This document shows, in pieces, positions 13,210-25,399 of a stretch of 64,000 bases of DNA; position 1 is the stretch's first letter, and every line of letters starts with the position of its first letter. The notes beneath the pieces are model-generated. The model did not search any database and was not told the DNA's origin. It saw only the letters and a list, made by a program, of their open reading frames with translations. The DNA lies in contig CALNVZ010003432.1 in assembly GCA_940671915.1 (NCBI GenBank), forward strand, positions 9,389,072-9,453,071, given 5' to 3'. This stretch comes from Paracentrotus lividus. Its lineage: Eukaryota; Echinodermata; Echinoidea; Camarodonta; Echinidae. Position numbers and translations under genes: made by a program.

Positions 13210-15950
13210 AACTTACTCGACAAGGCCTCTTTGGCTTTCTTTTTGGTTCTCCTTTTTTTACATTTCTACTTTTCGGATATAAATGCTTTCAATATGCTCT
13301 ACTATATATGTAATTGCATGCAATATTTTCTATGTAAATTATTGAATGTTTTTATTCTATACATTGTATGTTTTTCTTTTTTAATGAAATGGAAATAGAA
13401 CGAATTAAAGAATGAATTAATCATTTCCCATAACTTTTGGCTGTGGGTTAATTCATCGATTACGTTGAAATCGTTTCCTTTACGGATTTACTAACTGTTT
13501 TATATGGATTATTGCATTGTTTGCTCATTCACGTGTTTGTAATAAAACAAAGCATTAAAAAAGAACACACACAAAACAAAGATGTAGTATAACACAATTA
13601 AGGCTATACATTCTACACTATTGATCATCCCACTTTCGGAAGAAACCCAAAGTGACAATGGCACCTTTAAATAAAGTCATCCTTTCCTCTCTCATCTACC
13701 TCGTCATTCACCTTATCATCCGCCTCATCATCAATCATCATCTACCTCGTCATTCACCTTATCATCCGCCTCATCATCAATCATCATCTACTTCTCGACA
13801 TCAGCATCATCGACACTCTAATCAAGCTTATCAGCAGATACATTCCCTGGCCAATATGAGATATAAACATATAGATTAAGCGGAAGCATCCGTCACATTA
13901 TCCGACCCTCTATATAAGTACACCAACAAACCAAATAGTTACCCAAGAGCACAATCTAAGTAAGATGTAGAACGACTATTTCCCAAAGCGGTAATCCATC
14001 ATGGATGCACAAGCATTGCTCTCTTTCCGAACTTAAAGGTACTTATCTTGAATTCTGCTCAAAACGGTTTCAAAAGAAACTTTGACTTAATGTTCAAGAA
14101 ACCGTCACATAAAAATGCCAAACGATTTTGGTAGAAAATTTACAACAGGTAAGTAAGTAATAATTGAACTTTTTTCAGGAAAAAAAAAAATTTAGACGTG
14201 ACGTCGCACTAAACACTTTAAAAAAGAAGAGTTAAATTGACCAAATTCCGGGTCCATTGGGACCATACACATATTCCGAGTCAATTAGGTTATACCAGAT
14301 GTATCATGGCAATAATTGACCCAGAATGGTATACGGACTTGAAATAGGATTAATTTCACCCCTCATTTCTTTCCAGTGCATGTGGATACATGTATTTTTT
14401 TTTGCAAAATAACGTAGCTTTTCAATTGAAACAGACTTTTAGTAAGTGTTTGTACGTTTGCTTATATTTTGAAACATCAATGGGTTCAAAGACCTCTTTT
14501 AATGTGTTTCAGAACAAATTTTCAAGAAATATATCTGTTTTTGTTACCAAGCTTTAACTTTTTCGCCCACCACCATCACCATTACCATGTCTTCACGCTT
14601 TAGCTTTCCACTTGTGTATGATTACAGAAAGTCAGGACGTGGCTCTCTTGAGCCCTATCGTATTATTAGTATTATGAGATCGGAAATGTTGAGAAATCGC
14701 CGGGGAAATGGTTTGATCGCCGGTTGTTGACAATGCCTGAATGTTTCTTTGTGAATATCGCACGCCTGCGCAAGTATTTAAGTGCGCGAGTGGGATGGGA
14801 TCGTGGGAGGGTATGGTGGGCAATAATAGACAATAGTATTTGAAAAACACAAAGTACGACAATGATAACCATTCATGTGAACCAAGCTATTTAATTCTCA
14901 ACGAAAATTTACGATATTTTTAGAATGAGTATCAACGACTTGACTGCTGCATGGAAATACTTGCAAAGTACGGGTATGACCAGCCTGGCGCTGGTGTGTC
15001 AAAACAGACAAAGCTCAGACAATAGCATGATCACGTAATATTATGTGGTCCGCGCACAGTGTACAAACTGCAACCACGTAATATTACGTGGTCCGCAGCC
15101 AAGTGGTTAAAGATGTGCAACAAGAAGTGATAAATGGTGAAGTCTGAGTCAACAATCTAAATCATTGTGAGAAAAATATATGACAAGGTTTACTTTAACA
15201 GAGTTTTAAAAAGGCAGTGAACTATCTTTTATGATGTGCACATTATATGTGTTCTGTTATCATAATCAATTTTAGTCAACATCAAATCAGGTTGTTTCGT
15301 TTTTGTTATTCCAAAACTAAACCGCACTTGGAAAAATTCATCTCTTTATAATTGTCGTATAGTGTTTTTCAACAATTTTGACAGATGCTCTCGTAAGGTA
15401 AAGGCATAAACAGTTTACTAACCGACTGATTTAGAATTATAGATTTATTTTTTGAAAGCTTCATAATAATAACCATGATAAAAGCAAGATTTGTATATCC
15501 TCTCAAAATATTTTGATAATAAATGTTATTCAATAAAAGAATCTCTTAACGATAGCTATATCTATAATCCAATGATTTATATCTTACACTAATAATACAC
15601 CTAATGACACTTTGCTAAAAACTCCCTCTTTAAAATGATGTCACCTATAAATTATTTCCTCCGAAGTAATGAAATACATGACAAAATTCTGAAAATAATT
15701 TGCTATAATAAATGACAATTCGGTATTTGCACAAGCTGTCAGTGACAATTTGCTAAGCAATTAAACTGGCAGTGTGGCGACACCATCCCGGAGTCATTCT
15801 TTTTCTCTTTTCAATATATTTCTTTGTTGAGTGTTCCCATTTTTGCTGAAAGCAAAATGTACAATGTCATTCACAAAAAAAATTCGCAAAAAAAAAGAAA
15901 AAAAAAAAAGAAAAGAAAAAAAGCAACGTTCCTTTCTTCTGGATACAGAT
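13210..15950. other. Intergenic; a possible transposon end at ~15030-15110
   Basis: Mostly AT-rich with no gene seen. Near 15031 and 15074 two related palindromes are followed by GTCCGC. The second is the perfect CCACGTAATATTACGTGG, and the sequence then ends CCAAGTGG|TTAA. This resembles one terminus of a TTAA-inserting element, but no matching left end was found. A/G-rich tracts lie at 15885-15925. Confidence 0.4.
13695..13791. repeat. Perfect 46-bp tandem duplication in CATC-rich DNA
   Basis: The 46-bp unit starting TCTACCTCGTCATTC occurs at 13695-13740 and again at 13741-13786 without a mismatch. A third copy is just begun (TCTAC). The identity implies a recent duplication. Confidence 0.95.
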
Positions 15951-15954
15951 GATA

Positions 15955-18776
15955 TAGGACCATTCTTGGTCACGTGTGTGACCGAAATTATGCAAAATCT
16001 TGACTTTAATTGCCTATAACTCTAACAATTTTAAAAATATCCTGATTTAATGTTTATATCATGCTAATATATTTTGTTGGCTATCATTTGTAAATATTTT
16101 TTGATATTTACAATATGCATGTTCAAGGTCAGAGGTCAAAAGAAGTGGGTCACGTGTGTGACCTCACAGAACGGCATGATTTTTAAAGTTCAATTTCATT
16201 TTGAAATTCCTGTGAGTTTTAAAATGATAAAATGTTCTTATTGCTGTGAAATATGCATTATGGACCGGTAAACCAAAAAATACTACTGGATAGGAGTCAT
16301 CTCTGAAATTTCTTTTTTAATCTGTTATTTTATATCGTGATGTCGGGTCACGTGTGTGACATTTTAGTGGGTCACGTGTGTGACCTATGGCAAATTGTAC
16401 AGAAAAATGAATATTTTATGTATTATGCAATAAATGTACATTTTGAGCAATTACTATATCCTCTGTGGTAAAAAATTAATGAACTCAACCCTAGTCAGTC
16501 AATGGGGTGTTTTGGTAGCTGTCAAGACTGGGGGAGGGGCGGGTAGGGAGGGGGGCCGTGCTGCCCCCAAAAAGATCTTGGCTGGTGTTGTTGGACGGTG
16601 TTGTTTTGGTGATCCTGGGCGTTGTAATTAGTTGTCACATGTCGTCATAGTGAAGTAGCTGTTTGTCTGTCTTGGGCACTTGAATGGGTGGCCCGGAGGT
16701 GACTTGTTGCCTGATAACTTGCGTGTTGTGGCTGAGTGTAGCCTGGAATGGGGTAACAGTGTTCGTCAGTCTTTGCGCTCAAGTGGAGAATCCAGTAACA
16801 AATAATGATTCTGTTATGGACATGGGAGTGTCAATTAACACGGATAAGTGTTAGCTGGTACTAGGGAACCGGATTGATTTGCCTACCTTGAGACTAGTTC
16901 ATGTGAAGATTTGTGTAGGTTTAATGAGATGGGGTATTAGTTTACAGGACCTATGTAAAGAATAATGATATATAGTATTATACCCGTGCGGCTGAATTGT
17001 AAGGTGTTTAACCTGATTTCATTTCCTATAATGTTCCTGCATGATATGCACTGATTTATACTATTGCTATTTATAGGATTATTATCTGTTGATAATCTGG
17101 AGATGATGTATCATAAATGAGCTTATCATATCAGACTTAGATACGATTTATGTTATTATGTTATTGAGATTTAATTATGCTATATTGTTTACATTTGTCA
17201 TTTGTGTCAGTCTTTTCGATAGTCATGTTGGTTGATGTTTTTTCTACCAGTGCTCAAAACCTAGAGTCGGTTTCTGAATGCTCGTGTATATTTTGTTGTC
17301 AGGTTAATGTCTTGGTAAAGAATGGTGGCCTGAATGCGGCTAATTGCAGTTTAGCTTGTGTGGTGAGAAAGGATTTAATGATTTCTGATGTGTATCTGGA
17401 TTAGTGTTTGGTTTTCGAGGACTAAGTTCCTTGTGTATTTCATTGTTTTAATTGAATTTCTTATGTATTTCCTTGTTTTTTTCGACCTTTTGTTTTGTTT
17501 GTTTGTTTGTTCTTTTAGTTGATGTTGTTTTATTTTTCGTCGAAAAATTATTGCTGAGAACCATTTGGAGCATAATAATGCTAAATAAATTATATTTTTC
17601 AGCCAATGAAAGTGAAAATAATCAGAAATTTATGACGCGCCCCACCCAGCGGGTCACGGTTGTGTGACCAATTTGTTTAGCTATTTATAATCAATTATTA
17701 AAACTTGTCATGGATTCATATTTAGTGAGATGGCAGGTACATTAAATCTAGCTTTGAAGAAATAATTATAATAATACCAGACCATGGTTAAGAGGGGCAT
17801 AAACTTTTTGTGTTTTCTGGTTACTTGTGTGTGACATTTTGAGGACAATTAATTCCAGGGTTGATTATCTAATATAATCAATTTAACAACATATTTTTTG
17901 GGTTTAGATTAAAAGGAATAGAGTAAATAATTAAATGACAGTAATCCAAGTAAGGAAGTCAGCATATCCATTCCAGTCAGGGTTAAAAATTATATTTATT
18001 TACGCGTTTTTCCATTTAATTATCATTAATGTTATTTTATGCAATGAGCATGAAAATTGCAAAATCACGAAAAAAATCAGTTCAGAAACTTCAGACATTA
18101 TTGCTCTATTTGAATATGCAGCTTAAAATCAAAAAGGAAAAATTATTTGTCCAAAGGTTCACTTTTCAAAGAATGGCCGAATACCCTGGTCCCTTTTTTA
18201 AGGCATGACCATAGTCAGTGGTCACACACGTGACCCACGGTTCACGTGTGTGACCAATTTCAAAGTTAATTAATTACTAAATTAAAAGCTATCTTGGCTT
18301 CATATTTGGTGATGCAAAGCACATTATATCTAGCTTTGGAGAAAAAATTGTAATAATATAGAACCATGGTTTTCGGGGGGCGTTAACTTTTCGTGTTTTG
18401 GGGTCACGTGTGTGACATTTGATGGCAATTGATTTCTTTAGTTAATTATCTTAAAACATCAATTCAGCACCATTATTTTCATTAAAATTTAAAGGAAATG
18501 AAGTTAAAAGAGGTATAATGACAATAATCAAAGATAAGGAGACCAGCATATACAATTAAGTTAGGGTCAACAATGATATTTACGTACTATTTTTACTTAC
18601 ATTAATTTTTTGCATGTTAATTTATGCAAATGAGCATGAAAAATGTGTAAAATTAAGATAAAAAATGCATTTCATGAAACTTCAGAACAATGTTCTATAT
18701 GAATATGCAGCTTAAAAACAAAAAGGACAAACTTTATTTTTTCCAAAAAGGGTTCACTTTTCAAAGAATCGCCCTA
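15955..18776. mobile_element. 2.8-kb non-autonomous element with GGTCACGTGTGTGACC palindromes
   Basis: The left end is TA|TAGGACCATTCTTGG and the reverse-complemented right end is TA|TAGGGCGATTCTTTG. The palindrome-like motif GGTCACGTGTGTGACC, or its GACATTT-ending form, occurs at 15968, 16148, 16346, 16370, 18220 (inverted), 18239 and 18402. Decayed copies are at ~17649 and ~17819. The right half is internally duplicated (17649-18183 versus 18237-18776). No transposase frame is seen. A G-rich dispersed fragment around 16530-16620 may be a later insertion. Confidence 0.65.
17649..18776. repeat. Diverged ~540-bp direct duplication
   Basis: The two units share, in order, the TCACG..TGTGTGACCAATTT start, 'ttcatattt.gtga', 'atctagctttg.ag', 'accatggtt', a second TGTGTGACATTT motif, 'atgagcatgaaaa', 'gaatatgcagcttaaaa' and 'ttcacttttcaaagaat'. 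The first unit carries damaged copies of the palindrome and the second carries intact ones. Confidence 0.85.
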
Positions 18777-19089
18777 TAAGAGATGAAAGCCATTATGTTA
18801 AAGAGAAAAAAATATTTTTAACACATGCGCATACTGAGCGACTCTTTGCAATTAGACCAAAATGAGTAAGAAAAGATTCGTTTATTCTACTTTTGATGAA
18901 AACCGAGTTACTGATATCAAACAAAAAAAGCCCCTACTCGTCTTTAAAATTTAATTAGCCTAGATTTTAAGTGCAATAAAAACAAAATAAGAATTTTTAA
19001 ATTTCACTTTCACCAGTACAAAATTTCAACAAAAAAAAAAAAAATCCTCCAAAGCTACATAAATGAATTTAACGCTTTTTCGAAAAATA

Positions 19090-19165
19090 AAGGACTGAAA
19101 AGAGAGAAAGAGAACGAAAGAGAGAGAGGGAGAGAAAGAAAGAAAGAGAGAGAGGGAAGAAGGGG
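19090..19165. repeat. GA-rich tract
   Basis: Imperfect GAGA/GAAA purine tract on plus. It explains the Ser/Leu/Phe-rich minus-strand frame. Confidence 0.9.
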
Positions 19166-21171
19166 TAGGAGCGTATATAGGATAACAAGGGGGATGACTA
19201 ATCGTATACTTTGGCAACCCTTTTTCCGACTAAGACTAAGTAATCTTCACCAACATGAGACCTCACACAATCATCAAATAAAAATAATTGGCGACTTACA
19301 CATTTTTTCCATTTCCTTTTGGCAAAAACGAGCCTTAAGGTTAATATTTATTGCCGTTGTGGTAAAAATGAAAACTTAAACTGAAACAAATAAATTGAAC
19401 AATTTACAACACACACATCAGGAGGGTTAGACATTCCGTCACACTTTATATGGAGAAAATATTAATTAGAAAGAAGAAAATTACTAATCTGGTTTTTAAA
19501 TCGGTTTAAGAGAGAGTGCACCGAATCTAGATAAAACTAACTGCGAAACTACATCAATTTACATTTTTGTCCATTTAATTTGAACGATGTATGGAAGGTT
19601 TTCATAAGAAACACAATAAAATTTCAGACATTAAATTATAATTTTGTCTTCGTTGAAATATGGTCGATTAATCTACGGGCAATGCACTGAAACCACGACT
19701 TTGTGATATATTTGGAATTTTCCCCCCACACAATATTTTGAACCAAGCTTTTACGTTATCATTTAGGTAAATGACAATTCATTCTACATAAAATATAAAT
19801 TCCACACATGATAAATTCTAATATCATTAGTAAGATTGAACAATTTAAATATATTCACAACTATGCCAACTGAGTGGGCGTATTTGCCACGTTAATGTTA
19901 CAAGCCGCCTGTCTTATATAGTAGGAGTAAAACTGCTGAAAATTTAAACATAAAACATTTTAATAATTCTGGGCATATGCATTATGGCTAATTAAGGATG
20001 TCATCGCATTAAGAATGTGATATTAATTACATTATATATTATGGATTCAGTGATAACCATTAACAACAAGCGAACTTTTTTTAAACATTTGAGGCAATAT
20101 GGGACATTATATAATATTATGAAAATATTGAATATTATGTGCTCTATTATGGATTCACTTTTTAAGGAGACCATTGGAGACATGTAAATATACGAATCAA
20201 ACGCATTTCGTGCAAATGCACCTTCCGCTGGCGACCTTATTGGACATTGCATCAATTTATAAATACATATCTCTTTCCAAATATTACCCTTCAAAGATTG
20301 ATAACAGAGAGAGGATATAGGAAGCAAGTCGCAATCGCTCTTTATATGTCTAGGTCATGACAAGGCCCAACCTGGCATTTTTATAAACAAATCAATTTCC
20401 ATTGTATCTCTGGACATGTTTCCATTTAGCAAGCTGTCACCTACAAGCTCTCGCTGAACCTCCCCGCAGTCGATGAGCAAATCCCATCTGATTCGGCGCG
20501 GTAATGAATGGATAGCTCCAGCTTGTCTGTAGCTAAAAAGAAGATATTTCAAAGCAATGTAACCGCAAATTGAATCTTGAATCCGCGCTCATTTCGAATG
20601 TGTCAAATCTGGAAAGTACTGTCATGTCCCACTGACCTTTTTTTTTCTTCTTGTGATATCTGTTGGTGCACTAACGCATTTTGCTACGTGCGGGACTGCC
20701 AGGAGCTTCACTTAACCAACCAAATTTCACGATTGACAATAATGCTCAAAATACATAGTCAAAGCCCTAAACTTCTCAATTTAAAACATCTTGCAGAACT
20801 ATCTTTCTGATTAAAAAAAAAGAAGTAATACATTAATAATATATCATTAATTAACGATCAAAACTATTTTGGTATAGGGTAATGTGTATCAATCAAAAAT
20901 TACACGCATTTTTTGTTTTTTTCATGTAACTATTAATCTAATTATTCCTTACAGAACCGCTAGAACTTCCTCTTCAGAATAATACAACTTGTTAATGATA
21001 TTAAAACAATGGTTATCTTGCACAACACAATTATGATAATTACAAATAATTTGCCAATGGCGTGGAGAGATAATGTACTTGATTTCCAGGGAAGCAAGGT
21101 AAAATCTGCACCTTAATTATCTAACTAATTTTGTTCATTCTCGTATTCTATGGGAAAACAAATTGAAAACA

Positions 21172-21310
21172 GGGAGGCATTTCATCAAAGGACTTGTCGG
21201 ACGTTTTATCCGATAAACTGTTATAAGTTACTGAAATGCTTGCATCTGATTGGCTGTGAGCAAATTTGTTGGATAAAATGTCCGACAAGTCCTTTGATGA
21301 AATGCCCCCC
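21172..21310. mobile_element. Palindromic MITE, copy 1 (~139 bp)
   Basis: The ends are GG(A)GGCATTTCATCAAAGGA and its reverse complement TCCTTTGATGAAATGCCCCC, with ~40-bp arms continuing through CTTGTCGGAC and TTTTATCCGA. The centre contains GCATCTGATTGGCTGTGAGC. A second copy in the opposite orientation is at 39732-39869, which confirms mobility. Confidence 0.9.
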
Positions 21311-23038
21311 AGATCTAAAAAAACACTTACTCTATTGATAATAATAACAACAATAACAATAAGAATAGATAGGTCAGAAATAAAAACCCTCCGGGTCGCC
21401 GGTCCATACTTGATCTGAAATGCCCCCATGAACCACCTGGAATGAGAAATCAACCATGTTGTAAGTTGCAAGTGTTGTTGTTGTTTTTTTTTTTTATAGA
21501 GAGAATACACTTGCATTGCTATAACATACAGCTCTGATCTAAAAGGTTTGACGGAGAAAATATATTTGCTTTGAAAGCACAGGCAATGTCAAGTTTGCGA
21601 TGGAGCAATTCATCTTGAGAGCGGAAGCACGTGACTTTACACCATCTCTTTGCACTATGGGATCGATCTATCGGGAATGCCCACTGATTCTAATAAAGTT
21701 ATAATTCAATATGTTGGTCCTACGCCATTTGAGATAATGACTGTGGACAACTAAAATGGCGTACCCTATGTGGAGTGCTTCTCAGTGGGGATTTTCCCCT
21801 TTTAAATACCAAGATAATCAGTAATACTTTTTTAAAAAAGATAACTAATGGATATAACCATGATTGATTCTCTGTCATCAATCATAGATAGGCTTATTAC
21901 ATGTCATAAAGCTTAGTGTGGGTACGAAAATAGGAACTCAATTTGAAAAATAAATCTTGATTGATATTCAAATGTGATTGAGGAAAAAATGAATATAAAA
22001 CAGGTAATTTAGTGTGGACTATCTTAAAACAGTGATTTTCCAAAATCGTTTCATATTCCAAATGCACGACAATGAAGCAAAGATATATTACGAACGTGTA
22101 CTAATAATCTGCTGCATATCTTACAATGGTTTATGAAAGTGATAACCACTTAAATTAGACACAATTTGTTTGGATCACGTATACAGTTGGAAGCATGCAT
22201 TGTTACGTCATGACATCACGAAGTATGAAAACTCAGCCTATATAATAATATATCCAGTATATCAAACAGATCCGTTGAATTAATCACAAATAGACCAATA
22301 GACATGTTAGGCCTCTCCTGCCCTGGTATAATATCTGCTGAGATATGTTCACCTGTACAGACAACAATTAGCACCTTATCAATAGCCAAGAAAACTTCGA
22401 TATACTGCGTTTGGAGATATTACATCTTAATTTGTTCTAGAAACAATACTAATGTGCCTTTTTAAGACAAAAATGTGTCTCTTTTTGTAAGCAATGTTTT
22501 CATCACAAAATTTGTGAAAGTCACGTTAACGTCATGACTTAAGGCCCGAAAAATAACAAGGAGAATAGCTTAGCAATATGAGTGTAGTCCTAATAAGCGA
22601 TCGATTACACCTTCACAATACCTAAGGAATATTAGATGCAAACCGGTTCGATGTTCCTTTAAAGGGATTTAGTAACTTTGGGGAGACATTATTTTGATAA
22701 TTTATTTGTCATATTTGTGACAAATCAACAGCGAAGATGTAAAGGTTTTCCAAAATATGATGCAATCATGAAGATATTTATAATTGAACATCGCAAGCTA
22801 CATAACCGTACCGGGGTACACTTAAATTCACATTGCGGTATAGGAGGGAAAATAATCTGGTATTTCCAGACACTTGCACATTTTTTATTTATTGTGAAGA
22901 ATGTAAAATGCCTAGGAAATGAGTATTTGTTCAGAGTTTAATCTTGACACAATGTTACATGCGCTGACAGCATGGAGGGCCTTTACAGCTCAGCATATTG
23001 AAAGTTACAAATTCCCTTTAATAATCATGAAACATCTT

Positions 23039-23044
23039 TTTATT
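23039..23044 (-). promoter_or_regulatory. Candidate poly(A) signal for the receptor gene
   Basis: AATAAA on the minus strand, about 610 nt downstream of the receptor stop. Further AATAAA copies occur around 22882-22893. The hexamer is common by chance in AT-rich DNA, so this is only a candidate for the transcript end. Confidence 0.2.
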
Positions 23045-23651
23045 CCCCATCAATCAAGAACAGATGAGCAACTAGCACCTAATAACATAAATACCCGGGA
23101 CTTCCACTTATCTCTAATAAAGATTACATTTTGGTCTTATATTAGACACGAAAAAGCCCAAGTCTGTTTAGAGGCAAATTTCCAATTGTACACAAGATAA
23201 TAGAGCTTGACTTCACTGACGGGGAGAAATACATTGAATAAATTAACTTGCATATTTTACACTTTTCACATAAATATATAAAACCGTATAAAAAAATACA
23301 TATGTGAAATTCCCCACAGCTACCAGCTAATGCCTCAGAAAATACCACACATCGTTTTTTTGTCTGTGTGATTTACTTGTCCATCAAGTATTTATGTCGG
23401 GTTATATTAGTTACATGTACCTTGGTAACTAAATAGTAAAACAGTCAACTTCCGGTTCTCCCTATATTTGGTTTCCAAGAAATTTAAGTCCTTTTACAGA
23501 CTGTTTTGGGATTTCCATCCATCAATGTGACCAGATACTTGAAAGTCATTTTACAAAGCAATTTCACATTTGCTTAGAAAATAATTCATTCATTAGATAA
23601 AAATTATGTATAAAAACACAAGCTTAAATGATTTACATCATGCAGCCAACA

Positions 23652-25067
23652 TTACGTCTTTGCATGGTCTGAGCCAAGTCTTTTGTACTGTGCTAGTCTA
23701 TGACCGACGTTCCTTTCTGGATATTCTTGTTGCCTCAGTGGGTCCCTCTCTGACCCCGTGGTGTCTTCTACAGCGGCATCGGAGACCACTCGAAGAACCC
23801 GGGGAGTTCCTGTGTTGGAAGGAGACGCAGAACCGCTCCCTCCACCAGGAGGTGGTGCTGGAGGATCGGTCCGACAGACCTCCTCCCGTTTAATGTCTGT
23901 CTCCAGGTGATTGTTTTTTCTCCGCTCATTTTCATTGGAGTCTATTTTACCATTACCGAGGTGTGTCAGTAGAGTGGTTGTTGTACTGTACTGGAGAGTC
24001 CTTTCCCGCAGGAATCTTTGACGACACAGCAACCGTTTGAACGCATTTCGAAACTCGCGATTGGTAGCGTAGATAAGGGGGTTAAGGCTACTGTTTATCC
24101 AGCCCAACCACAGTACTGTCTGGAAAACGCTGTCGCTCACGCAATGAGGACAGAATGGAAGTATGCAGTTGACTACAAAGAATGGTAACCAACAACAGAT
24201 GAAAACACCCAATATGGTGCCTAGAGTTTTTGCAGCTTTATGCTCACCGCGTTGATTGGAGTCCATTGGCGTGTTGTGAGTCCTGATCAGCTTCTCCTGT
24301 CGCCGAGCCTCACGAAAAATCCGTGCATAAATCGCTATCATAATGGAGGAGGGGATGTAGAAACTAATACAAGAGCTGATAACGGCATAATACGGATTGA
24401 GAAGAAATATGCATTGAGGAGGGTCATGCTCCAGCGAGTTTGGGCTACCTGGTACGGTGTGGATGTTACTGAATACTGGTAAGAATGAAAGAACGAAAGA
24501 AAGAATCCAAGCGACAGCGATCATGATAAGTGCTCGTTTTTTGGTCATTTTCTCCTGGTACTCAAAAGGCTTAGTAATGGCCCAGTATCGATCAACGGCT
24601 ATGACGCATAGATTCAAAATGGACGCTGTGGATATCATGATATCAAGGGCAGTGTGTACCCTGCAGAAGAATCCGAAAGGCCAATAGCCGAGCGTGTAGG
24701 AGACAGCGTTCCATGACATGACAAGACACGCGACCAAGACATCGGACACGGCTAGGGAAACAATAAACCAACTCGTCTGTTTGACTCGAAGGCGTCTCCA
24801 CGACATCACGGCTGCTATCACGAGGATGTTGCCAAAGGCGGTTGCCAGGGTAACGACTGCCAGAGCCATTCCCGCCCCGATTTCGGTGGAGATGACGGGG
24901 ATGGTTTCGTTGGTGGTATCATTGGTGTCATCGAAGAGGTCTCCTCCATATGATGCAGTGGATGCATCCATCGTGGTGTCATCCATGGCGTAGGCACTTC
25001 TTGAAAGATGTAGCTCCAAGCGGCGATCTCCCATCACAGGCTGTAGTAGCTGGATCACACAAACCAT
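23652..25067 (-). CDS. Drd1-like: D1-like dopamine receptor (class A GPCR), single coding exon
   Basis: Complete 471-residue frame, no intron. In this family the receptor sits in the plasma membrane, binds dopamine and usually raises cAMP through Gs. Seen: N-glycosylation sequons N49-D-T and N53-E-T; TM1 ~66-89 with N80 (1.50); TM2 ~101-124 with D109; TM3 ~132-157 with C135, amine-binding D142 and DRY at 159-161; TM4 with W187; ECL2 C219; TM5 with S231, S232, S235 and P239; TM6 E275 and CWLPFF (292-297) followed by N300 in NCILPFC; TM7 W320, W323 and NPLIY (329-333); likely palmitoylated C348. N6.55 together with W7.43 favours D1-type over beta-adrenergic or octopamine receptors. The third intracellular loop is short (~30 aa) and the tail is ~120 aa with a Pro/Gly stretch, as in D1 receptors. 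An in-frame TAG lies 6 nt before Met1. Met12 and Met28 have better start contexts (G at -3 and +4; Met28 has GCCATGG), so the true start may be Met28. Ligand identity is inferred. Confidence 0.95.
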   Translation of the reverse strand: MVCVIQLLQPVMGDRRLELHLSRSAYAMDDTTMDASTASYGGDLFDDTNDTTNETIPVISTEIGAGMALAVVTLATAFGNILVIAAVMSWRRLRVKQTSWFIVSLAVSDVLVACLVMSWNAVSYTLGYWPFGFFCRVHTALDIMISTASILNLCVIAVDRYWAITKPFEYQEKMTKKRALIMIAVAWILSFVLSFLPVFSNIHTVPGSPNSLEHDPPQCIFLLNPYYAVISSCISFYIPSSIMIAIYARIFREARRQEKLIRTHNTPMDSNQRGEHKAAKTLGTILGVFICCWLPFFVVNCILPFCPHCVSDSVFQTVLWLGWINSSLNPLIYATNREFRNAFKRLLCRQRFLRERTLQYSTTTTLLTHLGNGKIDSNENERRKNNHLETDIKREEVCRTDPPAPPPGGGSGSASPSNTGTPRVLRVVSDAAVEDTTGSERDPLRQQEYPERNVGHRLAQYKRLGSDHAKT

Positions 25068-25093
25068 CCACTACCAACATATACCATGTCAAT

Positions 25094-25378
25094 TCATCTT
25101 CTCGTTTCTCTTTTGAACAGCTGTATGGCTCGACTCAGTTGTAATGGAAGGAACCCAAGAGAAGATTGAGCACTTGTTAGTTGGTAGAATTTGCTAATAC
25201 TGGTGTTTATTGTCTCTTTAACGCAATTTGAGATTGCTAGTTTTACCGCAACAACTTCTCGACGTGTTCTTATTGACGACGTTACAGCTGAAGTGTGAAA
25301 TCGGACCGTCTGTTTTGACTTCAAGAGCGCTGTAGAAGGAAGCGTTGCGGACCGTCTATCTCGTCCCCAAGGCAGCAC
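25094..25378 (-). other. Upstream ORF / probable 5' leader of the dopamine receptor
   Basis: This stretch lies immediately 5' of the receptor on the same strand. It contains an open frame of 94 codons whose stop ends 26 nt before the receptor ATG, in a different frame. The predicted peptide is basic and matches no family I know. If the transcript starts beyond 25378 this would be an unusually long uORF that could dampen receptor translation. It may equally be chance, or part of an unspliced or spliced leader. Confidence 0.25.
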
Positions 25379-25399
25379 CCACTAGAGTATTTAGCGAAG

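Larger units (their letters stand above)
18780..23600. other. Intergenic downstream of the receptor, no gene seen
   Basis: AT-rich unique-looking sequence apart from the MITE at 21172-21310. The stretch 20350-20560 is less AT-rich than its surroundings and contains ATAAACAAATCAATTT, a forkhead-like site beside a cut/HNF-like site. It could be a conserved non-coding element, but the sequence alone cannot show this. Confidence 0.4.

Noticed and set aside
15031..15091. TAATATTAC inside a palindrome, reminiscent of the rolling-circle origin nonamer of small circular DNA viruses
   Set aside because: In those viruses the nonamer sits in the loop of a GC stem. Here it is part of the stem palindrome itself, and no Rep-like frame is present. 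A transposon terminus is more likely.
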